DNA of 64,000 nt from Mimachlamys varia (GCA_947623455.1 OX392533.1:32052229-32116228), one strand, 5' to 3'. Shown: positions 45,501 to 60,500, counted from the stretch's first letter. Notes: generated by a model from the sequence alone, not told the origin. Translations and numbers: made by a program.

Positions 45501-48500
45501 GTCAGCCCAACACTACTGAATACAACGCCTTCGCTGATGAGGTCAGGATGCGTGCACTACGGGACTACGGCTACGATTTCGGAGAGGAAACAGTAAGATT
45601 GACCTGACTTAATTTAAAGAGCAATTAAAGATGCATATATGGAAAACTATAAAAAAAAGAGTTAAACATACGCATGTACATAGTTAAGCTTTGTTAAGCT
45701 TTTTCAACAATGTGAACTTAATAAATGCATGTACATAGGAGTTATAAAGCGCAAATAAGTAATTCCAACAGTGTAGACAAACTGGTGCTGTCAAATTTTA
45801 GGAGCAATCCGCTCCATTATAAAGACACAGACTAACACAAAAAAATTCATATTACCTCAAAAAAATGTAATGTGAATTATTTTGAGTTTCTTTGTGTCTT
45901 GATGAAGGAGCAAATTGCCCCAAAAATTTGACAGCACCAGTTTGTCTACACTGTTGGAATTACTTCTTTGCCCTTCATAAAGTTTTAAGTAATTCGTATT
46001 TTACAAATATCCATTTGTAAGGTTCCAGTGTTATTTGGAAAACACTACCGTTTATATTATTATTTCTTAGACACATGCATATTAGTTATAGATATACGCT
46101 TATTATTTTAATTCCATTGGTCGCTATCGGAAGAGTCAAAATTAGATACATTGTACAAAGTATCATACATCTGTTTCTTCCTTCTATGATACACCAATGT
46201 TTTAACATCTATACATAATAACGAATTACATTGGATATTCGGACCGGTAGCCATTTTGTTTTATTTGTTATTTGGTGTCAGTCAGAATTGCGTTGTGCTA
46301 AGTAAACTGTATGTTTATCAGCAAATATTTACATTTGCTCTGCAATTTTCCATTGACACAATGCTAAGAGGCAGTTGCTGTCATACGCCTATAACACCCA
46401 GTGCCTCAGACTATAACAGCAGTTGGTATTATGACGTCATCAATCTCTATTGTGACGTCATGGATTTCATTGTTGTCTTCACTTGATTTGCTGATCAAAA
46501 TCGGTCAGAAGAAACTCAATAAAGCACAATAATTCTATCAAAATGTAAATATAAGTAATGAACATTTTAGCAAATATTGTTACAGTCCTATAACACACAT
46601 TGCTATTGCTGACAAACTTACATTAAGCCCTATCGGGCTTTATTTATTTTGTCATCAATAGCAATGTGTGTTATAGGACTGTAACAACATTTGCTAAAAC
46701 ATTCATTGCTTAAATATTTACATTTGCTCTGCATTGCCACTATATAACACTACCAAGGCCAGTTCCGTGTTATGAGAGCATACCACTGGAGTGGTCATTA
46801 TGACGTCATTACGATTGTGACGTCATAATCATAACGTTGGAAATAGCCGGCCGATACTGGCTGTTCGATGTTCCATTTATTAGAAATCTACCTTAAATTT
46901 TCAGAACAAATGTAGAATATGAATATGAATTCATTATCAAAACCAATGGAAAAATGTAAATATAAGCATTAAACATCATTCTGTTCCGTGTTATGGTCCT
47001 AAAACACGGAACAGGATTGCAGACAAATAATCATAATGCTCTAACGCACATTATTCATTTTGTCTGCAATCCTGTTCCGTGTTATAGGACCATAACACGG
47101 AACAGAATGATGTTTAATGCTTAATTACAACTGAACTATTTATTTAAAAAACCGAATGATAGTATATGTGACTGAGCTCCTCTCAAGTTCATGTCTCTTC
47201 GGCTTCGGCAGAGAGATTTTGGATAAAATCCTCTATTCATACTGAAGAAACCTATTCACTTCTTTTAATCACGCCTCTGTGCAACTATCCATATTTTGAT
47301 GGAGGATTGATCATATATAAAAATTAAGAAGGATTTATCAACTCTCCGAGTGTATTTGCTTTATCAAGAAAATATCATTTTGAATATTATGACGTTACAT
47401 ATAAATTTTACATTAATGAAGAATTATTTCTAACAGGTGAACTATTTTGTGACGGCATTCTACGAGGGAGTACTCTACCTGTCCGAGGCCTTTAACCGGA
47501 CGTTAGCGGACGGACAGAATATAACGGACGGTCTGACCGTATCCCAGAAACTCTGGAATAACACCTATCCGGGTAAAATAAAGTCACACAATGTAACTGG
47601 AAACACGATTTAAAATTCCTCAATCTTATTAAAATACAGATCCTTATTCTCACTCCATTAAACAAGGATCTGACAACATCCCATAAGAGGTCATGTTCTG
47701 ATATAGATAATAAGATAGATAGGACAGGAAATGAAGTATCACAAAGGGGGCAGCAAAGTCTCAATAGTAACGCAAAGGGGATAGAAAATTCCCACAAGGG
47801 GGCGGGGGAGGGGGGGGGGAGAAAATTCTCACAAAGTGTCACAAAGAGGGCAGAAATTTTGCAAGAAATGTCACAAGGGGAGAGGGGCAGAAAATTCAAT
47901 TTATTCTCGTTTGTGCTCTTTGGTAGAAAATAGGGAGAACGCTCCTGATTCTGCAAAGGGGAGAGGGGTCTGGTCACCTCATATAAAGTGTAAATCCTTA
48001 CTTGAAATAAATACGAAATTCATGTCAGATTGGTAAGCTATGTTCATATCAGATAAAATAATACTGTTGGTGTCAAACTTAAAGATGTTTTTATACCGTG
48101 TTAACCTAATATGTTTTACCTTGAACAGCTACACCACTGTCCCTGAACTAGAAACATAAAACTGTCATTTTTTTAAGATAGGTATCGATAAATCAAATAT
48201 AATAATTAAATATGACATCTTATTATGTCAATGACGCACAAAACTAAACAGTTATGCTTAAACAAATATTAACTTCCAATCAGGCCTGATCAAATATATT
48301 ATATACGGAGACTTTTTGGGATACAATTAAACACGGATCGAATTGACCTGTCAATTAAATAAGTTGTATTTTTATTACCTTACATGATATACTTTAATTT
48401 GCAAGGAATAGTGTTGACACTTTATAACCTGTTAATTGACAGGTATATCCGGAACGGTGGCAATAGATGAGGTAGGAGATAGACGAGCTGACTTTGACTT

Positions 48501-51500
48501 CCTGGATATGACAGACCCGGCCGCGAGGACGTTTCTGGTAGGTTCATTACTAGCATCAATACATCTCATTGACACAAATACTAGGTAAACTCCTACATGA
48601 GATACGTAGTCAATAACTGTTTTTTTTTTATTTTGGCTGAAGTGTTTGCTAAATTTTCATTGGCCTATCTCTCAAGGATCTGTCAGTAAGTCGACTTGTT
48701 CGTGCTAAAAAAACTCAGCTGGGAAATTCTCCAGGCATTGCGGACCTCTTCGTGCTATTTTTAGCACGAACACGTTAGCAATCGTTTGTTCTCGGAATAT
48801 CATGAACATACTTGTTAAATTGTTAATTTTTATTCATTTCTTTTAGTTGATCATATTACAAATCATTTATTGCCTTTTGTTTTCGGTAACCATGAGACTA
48901 TACGGACCTGGTCAAGAGTTTGTTTATCGAGGCCGAAGAACAAACTCTTGACCAGGTTCATATAGTGTCGTGTACACCTCAACAAAAGTCAATAATTGTA
49001 TTAAGGTACATGTAAGTAACTCCTCGCATCGGTCTTGAAGACTTGTATCACAAAGCTGTCCCTTTTCCATTGTTTTCCAATATTTTCTTCTCGATAACAT
49101 TCCCTTTATATCTTTCCGACAGTAGAATTCCCCGAGCAGGTCTTCCTACATTTTGTTTCCAGTAAATATTTGTTTCTGGTTACATATCTCCCCGCATCGT
49201 TCATAACGTACACCGTTTCTTGGAAGATGTCTTCTGTTGGGTCGATGGGAACAAAGTGAACTTCGAAATACACTGTTTGTATAATTAAATATTTCAGTTA
49301 CATTAAACATCATTTCATGGTGCCAGAATAAAAATGTTATCTAATGTTTATACACTGAATGTTTTATTAACAGCGATAATTTGCCTGTGGCACGCAGCAT
49401 CGATTTATGATTATTTTTCTTAATATAAATAGACACTTTGTATGTTCCTTTGTAGTCCGTAGGTACATTTAAAGGATCAACTCTACAGTATATCCCGGTC
49501 CCGGGGGTGGCCGTTCACTGGCCTAATGGATTGCCACCTGATGAACCCATATGTGGCTACACAGGGGACAAATGCATCGCGAAAGGTATGTTGATATAGT
49601 GTATGAATGTTGTACTTTATAAGTAGTACTCCGAATCGATACACTTAGTTAACAAAAATGACGTAACATACACATATACTGCATCTTTAAAATTTAGTTA
49701 TAGATATAGTATGCCGAAAAAGGAATTAAACTACATCATACAATGTACAGCAGTTTTCTAAACTAATAAAGCAGAAGGGTCAGGTGCGTAAAACCCCTTT
49801 AATATATGAATTTAGAAGTAAAATCAAACTAGTTCTGTATAATTTCAAATCGTGTACTAGGAAAATATGTATATTATGTACCGCGCCCCTACCAAAATTA
49901 CACTTACTGTGGTTATGGAGACTCCAGCAAACCCGGGGACTAAACAATCCACCAGCATATTCTGCCACCCCCTATAATTAAATATGACATTATTGGTGTG
50001 GAACGACAAGTTCACCTGTTGTCAGTATAATGTGACCGGGAGGAGTGTTCTACTGGGGCCTTTGGCAGTATGTCAGTGTGGTATTACTATACAGTCAGCA
50101 TCAGTTTTCAGCACTGTCTCAGGAAGGCTCATGCCAAACATACGACGGCCAATCAAATACTTTAATACACATACACTCATACATTAATTTATCGAATATA
50201 CTGGGAGGCCGTCCGTAAAAAAACCTGTGATGTGAAAAAAAACTAAAAAATTAAGGTCATTTATTGACTAAGGGCGTACGTGTCTCCATGTGTGTTGTAC
50301 AACCGTGAATGTGTGAATGTGTCCCGGAGACAGGGTATGTTTGTGTACGTGCATCCATGTGTGTTGTACAAGCGTAAATGTGTGAATGTGTCCCGGAGAC
50401 AGGGTATGTTGATGTACGTGCATCCATGTGTGTTGTACAAGTGTAAATGTGTCGATGTGTGCCGGAGACAGGGTATGTTGGTGTACGTGCATCCATGTGT
50501 GTTGTACAAGTGTAAATGTGTCAATGTGTCCCGGAGACAGGGTATGTTGGTGTACGTGCATCCATGTGTGTTGTACAAGTGTAAATGTGTCAATGTGTCC
50601 CGGAGACAGGGTATGTTTGTGTACGTGCATCCATGTGTGTTGTACAAGTGTAAATGTGTCAATGTGTCCCGGAGACAGGGTATGTTGGTGTACGTGCATC
50701 CATGTGTGTTGTTCAAGTGTAAATATGTGAATGTCTGCCGGAGACAGGGTATGTTTGTGTACGAGCCTCCTTGTGATGGCTACGATATGATGCCAACTTA
50801 GGTGACCTAATTGATATCGTTTCCCTTTAATGCTTCAGGAAACCACAACTATGATTTTTAGACATCGGCTTGTTTATAAGAATTATAACCTTCCTCAAAA
50901 GGACTAACACGTACCGTCAGTCCAAAAATGAGGAAGTGTGAAAAGAGACATACCGAATGACAAAGTTCTTTGCCTTTTACGAATCATGCAAAGAAGGGCA
51001 GATGTAGATTTGTGTTCGTCGAGAGTCGACACTTACCTTAATGGGACACTGTATTTTGTTTTTCTTTACATATTAAGATATATGAATTGAAAGCAGTCGT
51101 CTTTTTCATATCTGAAAAAAACCCATACAAGTCGGTTAAATTGTTTTAAATAATATCATTTCTTTTTATATTTTATACAGATAATAACACAACGCTTATT
51201 CTTGCTTTGTCCTTTATCTCTGTAATCCTCGTCGCTGCCGTCATTACATTTTTCATCTACAGGTAAGTACGGGTACACAGGAGTGCAAAGTGGTACATGT
51301 ATTATGCACATCAAATATCTATTCATGCAAATTGATTTGTTAATGATAAGTAATAATATAAGTATGTAATGACTTTTTCAGGCACCTTTCTTTTCAAGCA
51401 AATTATGAAAATAAGTTTATAGCAATAAGTACTTTAAGAGTCATACAGTTTAATATCTATATGTTCACACATTGCACCAAGTATGACATGTCCAAAAATC

Positions 51501-54500
51501 AAGAAATAACTGCATTCTATTTTTTATTAGAGTTTTATTGTATTTCTTTTTATCCTGCACCCACCACAGATATCGACCAATAACCACTGCAGAATAAATA
51601 TTTGCTTTATCCGGCAATTCAAAATGCTTTATTTATTGATTGACTAATGACTTTTTCATAGTTTTAAACGTAGTTTATCGGAAATTAATTGTGTGGATGT
51701 TATAGTTTCATACACATGTGCGTGAAGTTACTCTCTTTAGACTTCAAAAGAATAGAACTATATCGTATTGCGGCTTGACTTTATGAAAGTAGTAAATATT
51801 CATGAATGGATATTTCCCTACGCAATATAACCGGCGCATGGCTTCGATGAAATAAAAGGTAAACAAGTGGCGATTTTTGCTTTATTTAATGTGAATATCT
51901 GTGTTAAATGATTGCAGGATAAACAGAAAACACAAATGTTCGGCTCGGGACGAAAAGAAGAGGATGGCTTGCCATCTCGTCTTTTCTAACCCTCGCCAAA
52001 AATAAACCTTGTATTGTAAGATATTAACCATGTATTCTCTATTTAAACTGGGTTTTTTTTACAGGAAGTTAAAATTTGATTCTGAGATTGGTAAAAAGAC
52101 GTGGCTCATACCATGGGATGACGTCTCAATATTAAAAGGGGAGCAAGGAGGTTCAGTTTTATCAAGATCCAGAATATCAATCTTGGCAGCGGACGGAAAG
52201 GTAAGGATTGATGCCAAAAAAAAATCAGAGAATACCAAAGCATAAACAAAACCATAACCCAAACTCAAAATCGATTAGACTAGAGGCAAAATAGAAACAA
52301 ACAAAATATTTACACTGAGACTATCGTAAAAACACAAGAGGATAAGACCAGGTGTTCCGGCAAAGTAAACGTCTTCTGCTTCGTTTTGGAGTTCGGATTA
52401 TGGTTTTGCTGACGCTTCGGTATTCCCTGATTTATTGTGAAATAATTTCATTTATTTTTTTTACAATAAAACTTTGCGAAAACATTGTATGCAAAAAAAT
52501 ATTTAATCCTGTAATGTTTTTAAAATTATTGATAAAAGTTACACTTGACATGTCTCTTGGTTTATATATATATCCGTAAGAAGTTTCATATAAAAGTATA
52601 AGTATGCACTGCTTTTTATACGAATGTTGTAAAGACCTTACGAATAATGCACACTAGATGTCAAACGTGATTTGATGGTTTTTTAATGCAGTTTTCATGT
52701 TTACAAAAAAATATGATATTAAAAACTCTATCCTATATTTCGTTATTTTGATTTTTTAAATTATAAAACATTTTTTGGGATATTTTCTATTTTGACACAG
52801 GTTAACGACTTGGTCCAAAATCAGCTGTTTACCACAGTAGGGACCTGTAGGGGCAATGAGGTGGCCATTAGAGACCTGAAGTGTTTTAACATTGACCTCA
52901 CCCGCGCAGTCCTTATGGAATTTCATCAGGTAATAAACCAAAGAATAACTTCAATACATTAATATAGACCAAAGAATAACTTCAATACATTAAAAAAGAC
53001 CAAAGAATAACCTCAATACATTAATATAGACCAAAGAATAACTTCAATACATTAATATAGACCAAAGATTAACCTCAATACATTAATATAGACCAAAGAT
53101 TAACCTCAATACATTAATATAGACCAAAGAATATCTTCAATACATTAAAAAAGACCAAAGAATACCCTCAATATATTGTAATAGACCACAGAATACATTC
53201 AATACATTGTAATAGACCACAGAATACCGTCAATACATTGCGTCAATACATTGTAATAAACCAAAGAATACCGTCAATACATTGTAATAGACCAAAAAAT
53301 ACCGTCAATACATTGTAATAGACCACATAATACCGTCAATACATTGTAATAGACCAAAAAATACCGTCAATACATTGTAAAAGACCACAGAATACATTCA
53401 ATACATTGTAATAGACCACAGAATACCGTCAATACATTGTAATAGACCACAGAATACCGTCAATACATTGTAATAGACCACAGAATACATTCAATACATT
53501 GTAATAGACCACAGAATACATTCAATACATTGTAAAAGACCACAGAATACCGTCAATACATTGTAATAGACCACAGAATACCGTCAATACATTGTAATAG
53601 ATCACAGAATGCATTCAATACATTGTAAAAGACCACAGAATACCGTCAATACATTGTAATAGACCACAGAATACATTCAATACATTGTAATAGACCACAG
53701 AATACATTCAATACATTGTAATAGACCACAGAATACATTCAATACATTGTAAAAGACCACAGAATACCGTCAATACATTGTAATAGACCACAGAATACCG
53801 TCAATACATTGTAATAGACCACAGAATACCGTCAATACATTGTAATAGACCACTGAATACATTCAATACATTGTAAAAGATCACAGAATACCGTCAATAC
53901 ATTGTAATAGACCACAGAATACCGCCAATACATTGTAACAGACCACCGAATACCGTCAATACATTGTAATAGACCACAGAATACCGTCAATACATTGTAA
54001 TAGACCAAAGAATACCGTCAATACATTGTAATTTACCACAAAATATCCTTAAGTACATTGTAATAATCCAAAGAATAACCTCAATACATTGAAATAGACC
54101 AAAGAATACCCTCGATACATTGAAATAGACCAAAGAATACCCTTGATACATTGAAATAGACCAAAGAATACCCTTGATACATTGTAATAGACCAAAGAAT
54201 ACCTCGATACATTGTTATAGACAAAAGAATACCTTATATATTTTAACAGTTATCATAATAGCTCGCGATTAGAGCAGAAAAACGTCCGTTTGTCTTTATA
54301 TTTTTGAAAATTTTGTTTTTGTTGGGTGTTGGCTAATTCTAATATTCGTAGCACAATTCTTATGAGATTTTATCTAATAATTCATCAATCGATGACCTTA
54401 ATATTAAATTATCAACTCTTGATCAGAGAAGCGAATAAATCCAATTTAGATGCCAAAGGATCAAGTACGGATTTTTTTTGTTTTTATTCAGTACTTTTTG

Positions 54501-57500
54501 TTAGTCGTAACACAGTTCCCATTGCAATACATGTCCTTCATTTGTTCAAAAGTCGATTAGCTTAATCAGTGATTAGCATAAATTGTGATTCTCATGTAAC
54601 TTTAAAACTACACCAGAAAATAAGTTATAACTTTCCAGATATAAAATCTCTTGTAATGTCAGATTACATGCAATGTTGTGAGATTTAACCTTGTATATTG
54701 ACAGAATTATTAAACGTTGAAAATTGTCGTTAAATAAAGATTAAGCAAACTGTCTTTTGAACAACTGGACCCTGATGATTAACAAATCAATAACCTCAAT
54801 TCATTTTACATTGATTTAAATAACGTTTGGTTCGAGATGCTAAATTTAACTCAAATATGAATTATTACAGCGTTTTTTCTTGTTTTTTATGTTACTTTAG
54901 TGACTCAAAAGTGTATTTGTGTTTTCAAATAAATTTGAAAAGAAATTGAAGGAAGGTAATGTTATATACATTGTCATACATTTGTGCTTTAGCTACAGAC
55001 CATGCAGCACCAGAATTTAGCCAGATTCACTGGCGCATGTATCGAGCCTCGGAAGTGTGCCATACTAATGGAGTACTGTCCCCGAGGTAGTCTAGAGGTA
55101 CGTGGGTCTCTGATTAGGAAAGTTTACAATATTTGAATTGGATGCCTTAATAGGTAAGTTTATTTTATAATTCTTTCCTATTGCGCAAAATAAGAAGGCA
55201 TTGGTGATCAACATATTTTGAAGTAACTAATAGCGGAGAGAACTCATTACCTCATTTAATTGATGAGCATGGAATTAATCGTAATACGGAGTCAATAAAT
55301 TGCATTGTCTTATGCCATATCTTGTTTTAATATGATGGTCTAACAGTAAGCAACATAACAATTCAAAATATAAATACCTTCCTTATGTAGGAAAATATTC
55401 GATATCGTCACATATACCTTATCTTTTCCCTATAATTTGTTGATGCATCGCGATGGTGAAAATTCATTTTTCCCCTCCATTTAATCAGGATATTATTGAA
55501 AATGACGACATCAACCTTGACTGGACGTTCCGTTATTCACTGATTTGGGACATCATTAGGGTAAGTTGCTATATTAAAATAATAAGATACTTAACAAATA
55601 TAGCGGGTTGATACAATGTGCGTTTTAAATTTGTTTTTGCTTGCCATTTACAATGTATGTGCATGTATTTATTTTTAGGAGGGCTATTTTTAAGGGAATC
55701 GTTGGTAATAAATATGACAAATCTGACACAAAACTGAATAATTTAACGATCGTCGAGGTTTAGAGATCGAAAGGTTACATGGGGAAAATGGGACAGATCA
55801 CTTTGGCAAGTCAATAACGAAGTAAATATGAGGAAACGGAGGGAAGAAAATCTCAGCAGAAAGTGCATAATGCAAGCAAAAAAATGAATTTGTACCTTGG
55901 AATTTGAAAAAAAAAGTTCTTCTAGACAATAGGTTTCATCAGTCATTATATCTTCTGAGAATATTCAAGATAATACGTTGTTGCTTTAAGATCTAAAGTG
56001 TAAGATATATCTGCCAATGTTAAGAAAGGACACACATGTCTTACACCATGTTTCATGGGGTGTGCCGTCACAGTGGCTTAACAATGACTGAATTGCATAG
56101 CAGCATAACAGCGATCGGGTCAATGTTGTTATGCAAAATAATGTATTTTTCGTCAATACGTTTAGGCATAATGAATGTAAATATGTATTTTACAATTTAT
56201 AATCTAAAATGCAGTAAGCCGCCATGATTGAACGCCTGACACTACCTGTTGAATTCGTTACAAAACAATTAACATAATTTAATTGGATGAGAGTTCTTGT
56301 TTTACGGGGGATTATAATTGATATTTAGCTTCCCCGTGTTAACAATCTGTCAAGAGGAATTATTTGCATGTATATGGTCTTGTATTAACGATTTGAGAGC
56401 ATGAAATTAATGTTTGGCTGTTTACACTTCTTTTTGCCTGACAATCAGCATTTTGAATTGAATCAATACGACATTTACAGAGCATTGTCTTAAATGATTT
56501 CAGGGAATGCAGTATATTCAAAACAGTGCGCTGAAATTCCATGGCCGCTTGAGTAGTACAAACTGTGTAATTGACAGCCGGTTTATGCTGAAACTGACCG
56601 ACTTCGGTATCCCGACGGTATTCCTCCTGGAACGCCAGGTCGCTATGAAGTCTAATGAAACAAACATAAACAGTAAGTAGACACAACCCTACATACCTAC
56701 CTTTACTGTTCTATTTTTGTAGAGGTTGCCGGTGATAATTACAGTTGTTTTTCAGATTATAAAATGTGTATTAGTTGTAAGGTTTAAAGATATGTAATAC
56801 AATTTATTTGCTCAATATCTCGGCGAATATTATAATACTCTTTCATTTGCGTGTATGTAGTATAGGGATATTCCACCCGAGGGGTCACAAAATGTGGTGA
56901 AACCCGAGGCTTGCCGAGAGTTTTACCACATTTTGTGATCCCGAGGGTGGAATATCCCTATCCTACATACACACATAATGAAAGAGTCTTTTTCTCTCAT
57001 ATCAACTACCCGAATAAGCTCAAAACCCATGAAAATATGTTTAAACAGGCTACCATTTTGAAATTTCAACTTTTTCCTTGAGCTTTTTTGACGAAAACGA
57101 ATTAGACAACGAGTTTAAGCATACCCTATATTTGCAAACAAAGTTTGCGCAGAAAAATTAATCTCCTCTTCCTGGTGTTTATGGTTAACATTTTGTGAAA
57201 GGTTTTAACTTTATCACGCCGTCGTTTTCTCTTTCCGGCATCATAGTTTACCGTATTTGTGACGTCACGTCATTGTTGAGCCATTGTGACGTCACGTCGC
57301 GTGAAATGCTATGTTATATAGATTTTTTTTAGATAGCTTTCTTACATGGGCAATCTCTATCCAACATGGCGAGATATGAGAGAAAAGGGTATTTTAATTT
57401 TGATTTTTGATAAAAAAAAATGGTTAGGTTATACAATTACTATTTTCGCTTGCAGAGATGTTATGGACAGCCCCCGAAATACTCCGAGCGGATAATAAGA

Positions 57501-60500
57501 CACTCCACAATCACGTGACCTATCAGAAAGGGGACACATACAGTTTTGGAATAATACTACAAGAGATCGTGTTACGAGGCTGTCCGTTCGACGAGATGAA
57601 CTACGCTACAGAGGGTGAATATCGACAATTTTATGTGAGATAGGAATGCTTGTTAACAAGGGGTACAATTGATACTATCACACCGTGAAACAAACAGTAT
57701 GGTTTTGTTTGGTTTATTTTGTTAAACGTCCTATTAACAGCAAGGGTCATTTAAGGACGTGCCAGGTATTGGAGGATAATGAAAGCCGGAGTACCAGGAG
57801 AAAACCAACGCTCTATGGCCAGTACCTGGCAACTGCCCTATGTGGAATTCGAACTAGAAAACCAGAGTGGAGGGCTAGTGGTAGAATGTCAGAACACCTT
57901 TACCACTCGGGCACCGCGGCCCTAAACAGTATGGTCATGAACACAACATCATTTGAATGAAATACAAATGGTTAGTCTATCCAGGTCTAAGTATTTATTG
58001 GACTGCAATCTTTGCAATGCTTTTAATGTGTATTTATATCCCACCACCTCTTAGAGGAGAAGGTATATCGTAATTTTAACCACAATACCCTATGTTATTT
58101 CACTCTAACACCATTGTATACACGTGCTGACTGTTTGATAAATATATATTATAATACCCCTGTGGTATATGACCTTCTGGACTTTTGATTGGTTGAAAAG
58201 GCGAACCTTGACCGAAAGTCGGTGGTTCAATGCAGTCGTTACCCCTTGCCGGGATTATATACGAGATGATGCGTTTTTCCCATATCACTTTCCGCAGTTC
58301 ACTTCAGATGTTTCAGAGATTGTGAGGAGCAGGTCACACGACACGTTGTTATTAAATATGGAATTTATTTCACTGTCGTTAATTATTTGTCAAAAGTTAC
58401 AAAAGGCACGAGATTTAGTGAGTGTCTTTTGTAACTTTTAACAAATACTTAACTCGAGTGAAATAAAGTTCACGTTTAACAGCTACTCGTTGTGCAACCT
58501 CTATCATTTTGTATACTCTCTGTTACCATTTGAACAATTTAAGAAATACATCATAACTGCTTATTAGCTTTTCTTGGCTACAATCTGAAATTTATTAGCG
58601 AATTTGATAAAAAATTTGTTTTCATATTAGGCGTGTTCCCTAGTTGTGTCGTTTGTAATTGTCCCAGTTTCCTTTTTAACTATTAATTTGTTGCATGTAC
58701 CATAGAGTCATTTGAAATTGCGTCTCCGGGATACAGCATATTGACAGTTATAAAACCACGATTTGCGGCTCCTTGTTCTTTTTCATTTTGATGTTACCTT
58801 ATTTATGTATTTTATATAACAATTGAGAGAGTTAATTACATATATTAAATGTTCATTAAACAGAGATTATAGAAAGAGTTAAAGCATACCCAGACAAAAA
58901 CACGCCCTTCCGCCCGATAGTTCCTTTGGCGTCATGTAGCAAAGAACTACACTTCCTCATGCAGACGTGTTGGGCAGAAGACTGGGAAAACAGACCCAAT
59001 TTCGACATGATTGCATCCTCTTTCCGCAAGATTAACTCGTAAGTACATTTGTAACGGTACAACTTTATAGAAACAAAACTATATAGGAACTTTGTATTTC
59101 TAAAATCTGTGCAACGATAACTATCAACAGAAATGATAACATCAAATAATGTTCAGTTTCTTCGGCCTGCTGTATTTATTACTAAATTTAAAAGGTGCAG
59201 CACGTGTGTGTTACGTCATCTTTTCTAATGACCCTCCGTTTGTATTTACACAATGTACAATATGACGTCATCGTTTGTTATAAACATTATATGAACTGTA
59301 TGCTTTCATACATTGTAAAACGTCAGATCTATACGCAACGACGGAGGACAGGTAATAACTTCTATCACATAACGAAATTTTAATAAACACAATAGCATCA
59401 TTTGTGGATTTGAGTGCCCGAGCTTTTATCATATTTCTTATACCGTATTCGTATTACCGGTGAATAGTCTTTTCCAGATTCCCAATCAATACGTTTCTTT
59501 CAGGAAAGCATGTACATGTGCATACTAAAAAATTACTTTAATGTGATTTATTGTATTAGTTCTTTTGTCATTGACTGTAAACGTCCTTTTGTGCTTTATA
59601 CGTATGAGTTCTTTGTTAACTGATGTATACGGTATTCTAAAATAAAGACTTACATCTAATAAAAAAATAGTGCCTTTTATAATGATCACGTGGTATACAA
59701 TGATTTCTTTTGTGAAATGTATTTTTCTTTATCTGTCTCCATTTTAACATGGTGTTTTTCTTTGTCCATCTTCTTATGCGATTTTAGGGAAATCGACACC
59801 TTCAGCAGTAAGACCTAATATTTATGATTTTATGTAAAATAATTCAGCGGGACCAAGGGCAACATCATGGATAACTTGATGAAGCGAATGGAGCAGTACG
59901 CTAACAACCTGGAGAGTCTGGTGCAGGATCGGACCAACGCTTACTTAGAGGAGAAGAAAAAGGCGGTGGAACTACTGCACAGGTTACTACCACCGTAAGT
60001 GCCGTCTGATGTTAGTATTTATTATATATGTGTATTACGTCATCATTTCTTTATATTACGTCATCATTTCTGTGTATTACGTGGTTAACAGATATTTAAA
60101 AAAAAACATTGTATATTGGTTATCGCAATAGGAATGACTTATGCGTGTTGATACATGAAGGACTTAAAAAACAATAGCATCCGTATGAACTACGTCATCG
60201 TTTCGGATGTTGTTTACGGCTACACTTTGATTTTGTCCATTTGCTCCGACTCACGGAAGCGGGTTACCTGCCTAACAACACTGGTTTTCTTTGGGTATTC
60301 TGGTTATGGCCTACAAAAAAGGCACAAGCGCGAGCAACCGGATCAACAAGTGATTTATTTAAACCGAATTACTTAATGATTTTGGTAAAATTTATCATGC
60401 GTGTTTGCCATTGTTGACAGATCTGTAGCTAACCAGTTGGAGGCTGGACAACAAGTACTACCGGAGACGTACAAGTGTGTCACCATATACTTCAGTGACA

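Noticed and set aside
57685..57960. 91-residue open frame in intron 14 of gene B
   Set aside because: Coincides with a SINE bounded by an 11-bp target duplication.
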